Below, in pieces: positions 62,037 to 64,000 of a stretch of 64,000 nt of DNA; the stretch's first letter is position 1; each line of letters starts with the position of its first letter. This DNA is from Apostichopus japonicus (lineage: Eukaryota; Echinodermata; Holothuroidea; Aspidochirotida; Stichopodidae). The stretch is from NCBI RefSeq assembly GCF_037975245.1, contig NC_092569.1:10091001-10155000 (forward strand), written 5' to 3'. The position numbers and the translations under genes were made by a program. The notes beneath the pieces were generated by a model. The model ran no database searches and was not told the DNA's origin. It was given only the letters and a program-made list of their open reading frames with translations.

Positions 62037-63786
62037 TTAGATTTTAGGCTGAGCAACAGCGAACTGGTAGGCCGGAGGGTCATCATTAACACTGCCAACG
62101 TTGACTGGAGCTGGTTGCATTGCCATATTTACTACACCTGTATATGGACTTGCTCCATAAGCCTGCCCTGGTGGCATTGCGTGAGGTGGGTAAGTAATCT
62201 GTAAGGAAATTAAATTATTAAATTATCATTTAGGGAAACACACCTCAAAGGGAAACACACCCTCAAGAAACCGAGAAAAACAACAACAAACAACAGCCAC
62301 ATCATTGAGTTTCAAAATTTGGGTGTATGAGGTCATCACTATTACACACAGAGTTTGAGATACATGAAACTTTTTAATGACCACTTTTATGTATTATACA
62401 CTTTAATCATTCATTCAAACAATTCATTCCTATCTGGTATGAAACTTTCATATAATTGGGCATGTATACAATAGCCAAAATATGATGTAATAATTCATCA
62501 ATGTTATAATTTGCATCACTTTTGCTAAGCTTTAAAAACCAGACACCGGAATAAAGCCGGTAATGAAAACAGCCAGTTTTGATCCATTGGCCTCTATTGT
62601 GACCTTACGTGTTTTGCATTAATTAATGTTTTGGTTATTTGACCTCTGACGTTTGGCCATGGACGTCATAAATCACACAAATTTGACCTCTGATTACGTG
62701 ATCTTTGGCATTATTGCGTTTTAAATGCGCAGAGTCTGATACACCTCATGGTTTGAGGGCTTCAGCAATTTTTTTTATATATTGGTATATAATTATCATG
62801 GCCAAAATGGTTATTTGACTTTGACATCTGACCTACAATATGGCATAATAAGTCACATGACACACTACGTCCAATACGGAAGTACATACCTACAGTTTGA
62901 TGTCTGTCGGGTTTACGGTTAAGGAGAATTGTACGGAACGCTTTTCGCATAAACTTGACGTGAATGTATGTATGTATGTATGTATATGTGATCTTCCCGC
63001 AAGCAGGAACTCGCGAAAGAAGCCATGGAGGCTTGTAGACTCGCAAGCTGACCGAAGCCATGTGAATCGTCACAAAATATGCAACATCACGTGAAAAACA
63101 CAGGGAAATCGCCAGCTTCCTGCTCATCGGTGTTGAGGTTTGGTAGACGTTTACAACAAAATTGCAGCTATAGTATATTTCTTGTATAGTACTCTGGTTT
63201 TGATGTCATTTTCATATTTGCAACTGTTATTAGTTCTAACCTTTACACCCCAAAAACCACCGAAACAGATCAAGTACTGCATCATACATGCGGGCTTTCT
63301 AATGTTAGGAGTGCAAGACCCAGTGTTACTGACACGTGTATACTTTGCAACGTACACTATTCGAATATGTTACATGAACTCACTGACTAACCTTCTTTAT
63401 TATGTTGTGTGTACATACTGATGGAGTGACGAATACTCTAAAGAACGGCAGCAAATTTTAAACGGAAAAAAACATCGTTCAGTATTTGAAACAACATAAA
63501 ATAGCTCATTAAATACTTATACAATCCCGTTGGCCTATACAGACTGATAGTTTGAGCTCTCATGATTGGCATGTTTGTTGTGGCATAAACATGAACTATA
63601 GTGCTGCAAGTTTAAGAGAAATCGATTACATGTCGCTTAGCAGTAAGGTTGGAAACTTACCACTTGCTGTTGTGGTACTCCATCTGAGAGAGCAATACAC
63701 GTGAAACTAGCCCCGATTATGCAAAACAAGAGTTGCAGTCCATACGAAAGGCAACTTATGATGAACAAGACGATTGGACCAACATA
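62037..63786 (-). CDS. Second MS4A-like paralogue, exons 4 and 5 (5' exons outside the window)
   Basis: Exon 4 is 63661-63786 (126 nt) and exon 5 is 62037-62198 (162 nt with stop). Both have intact gt-ag sites in phase 0, exactly as in the copy at 39442-42587. Exon 4 encodes LFIISCLSYGLQLLFCIIGA (TM4); exon 5 encodes the Pro-rich tail with PPAY. Relative to the other copy, exon 5 is identical in protein (three silent changes), while exon 4 has seven replacements and one silent change. The open frames suggest a functional gene. It is transcribed toward lower coordinates; exons 1-3 should lie beyond 64000. Confidence 0.8.
62966..63061 (-). mobile_element. Short retroposon-like insertion private to copy B (96 bp)
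   Basis: Copy A reads cgtgaatcgtcac without a break. Copy B has 96 bp inserted, flanked by GTGAAT (62960-62965 and 63062-63067). On the minus strand the insert ends in CATATACATACATAC, a simple-repeat tail typical of SINE 3' ends. Confidence 0.7.
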
Positions 63787-64000
63787 CTAGTAAAATTGAG
63801 AAACGAAAAGGCAAATATGAACTTCTAGGCATGTATCAAACTGCAAACGTTTGTAATATGTAATCAACAGTTTCATCGTAAATCACACGGCGAACATATT
63901 TGGTCTTAGTTAACCTTTTTACCATACAAACGCCAGTGTTTGAGTTTAAGCATTAAATTTCACGTAATGCCTTATACATATCAACTTTCAGATGTTTCGT

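Larger units (their letters stand above)
60458..64000. repeat. Segmental duplication, copy B (pairs with 37686-42801)
   Basis: Collinear with copy A from catcaacgtgtaatcgtac to the window edge. It lacks the 1281-bp hAT element and has a private 96-bp insertion at 62966-63061. It carries the last two exons of a second MS4A-like gene. Confidence 0.9.

Overview
The window is nuclear DNA of an animal: AT-rich, intron-bearing, crowded with DNA transposons and microsatellites. The host families (a fibrinogen-domain lectin and CD20/MS4A-like four-pass membrane proteins) and the tRNA-derived SINE suggest a marine invertebrate deuterostome such as an echinoderm. That placement is inference. I saw no bacterial genes, CRISPR array or functional RNA gene.

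Layout. (1) 1-7.2 kb: no host gene; a Penelope-like reverse transcriptase remnant, a 258-bp tandem duplication, microsatellites and nested hAT-type elements. (2) 8.1-28.6 kb, minus strand: a secreted-type fibrinogen-related lectin gene. It has a Cys-rich exon, several 60-nt Thr/Ser/Pro-rich stalk exons (all phase 1-1) and a three-exon fibrinogen C-terminal domain. One stalk exon is split by a 15.3-kb CACTA/EnSpm-like (CMC) DNA transposon at 12339-27665. (3) That transposon has TIRs, a 77-bp subterminal repeat array, a C2H2-bearing transposase ORF, and a nine-exon SAMD3-like accessory gene whose first intron contains the transposase ORF, as in plant En/Spm. (4) 28.6-37 kb: no host gene seen; one hAT element and a CTC microsatellite. 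(5) 37.7-53.1 kb, minus strand: a five-exon MS4A-like gene whose first intron holds a second 4.2-kb CACTA-like element and whose last intron holds a 1.28-kb hAT element. (6) 57-64 kb: a hAT MITE, an orphan MS4A-like exon, a hAT-like fragment, a foldback in TA repeats, and the last two exons of a second MS4A-like paralogue. That paralogue lies in a segmental duplicate of 37.7-42.8 kb and runs off the window.

The standout signals are the CACTA element with its gene-in-intron organisation, its insertion two or three bases from a splice donor of the lectin gene, and the opposite substitution patterns of adjacent exons between the two MS4A copies. Exon calls rest on reading splice sites, phases and family motifs by eye; no alignment or search was run.
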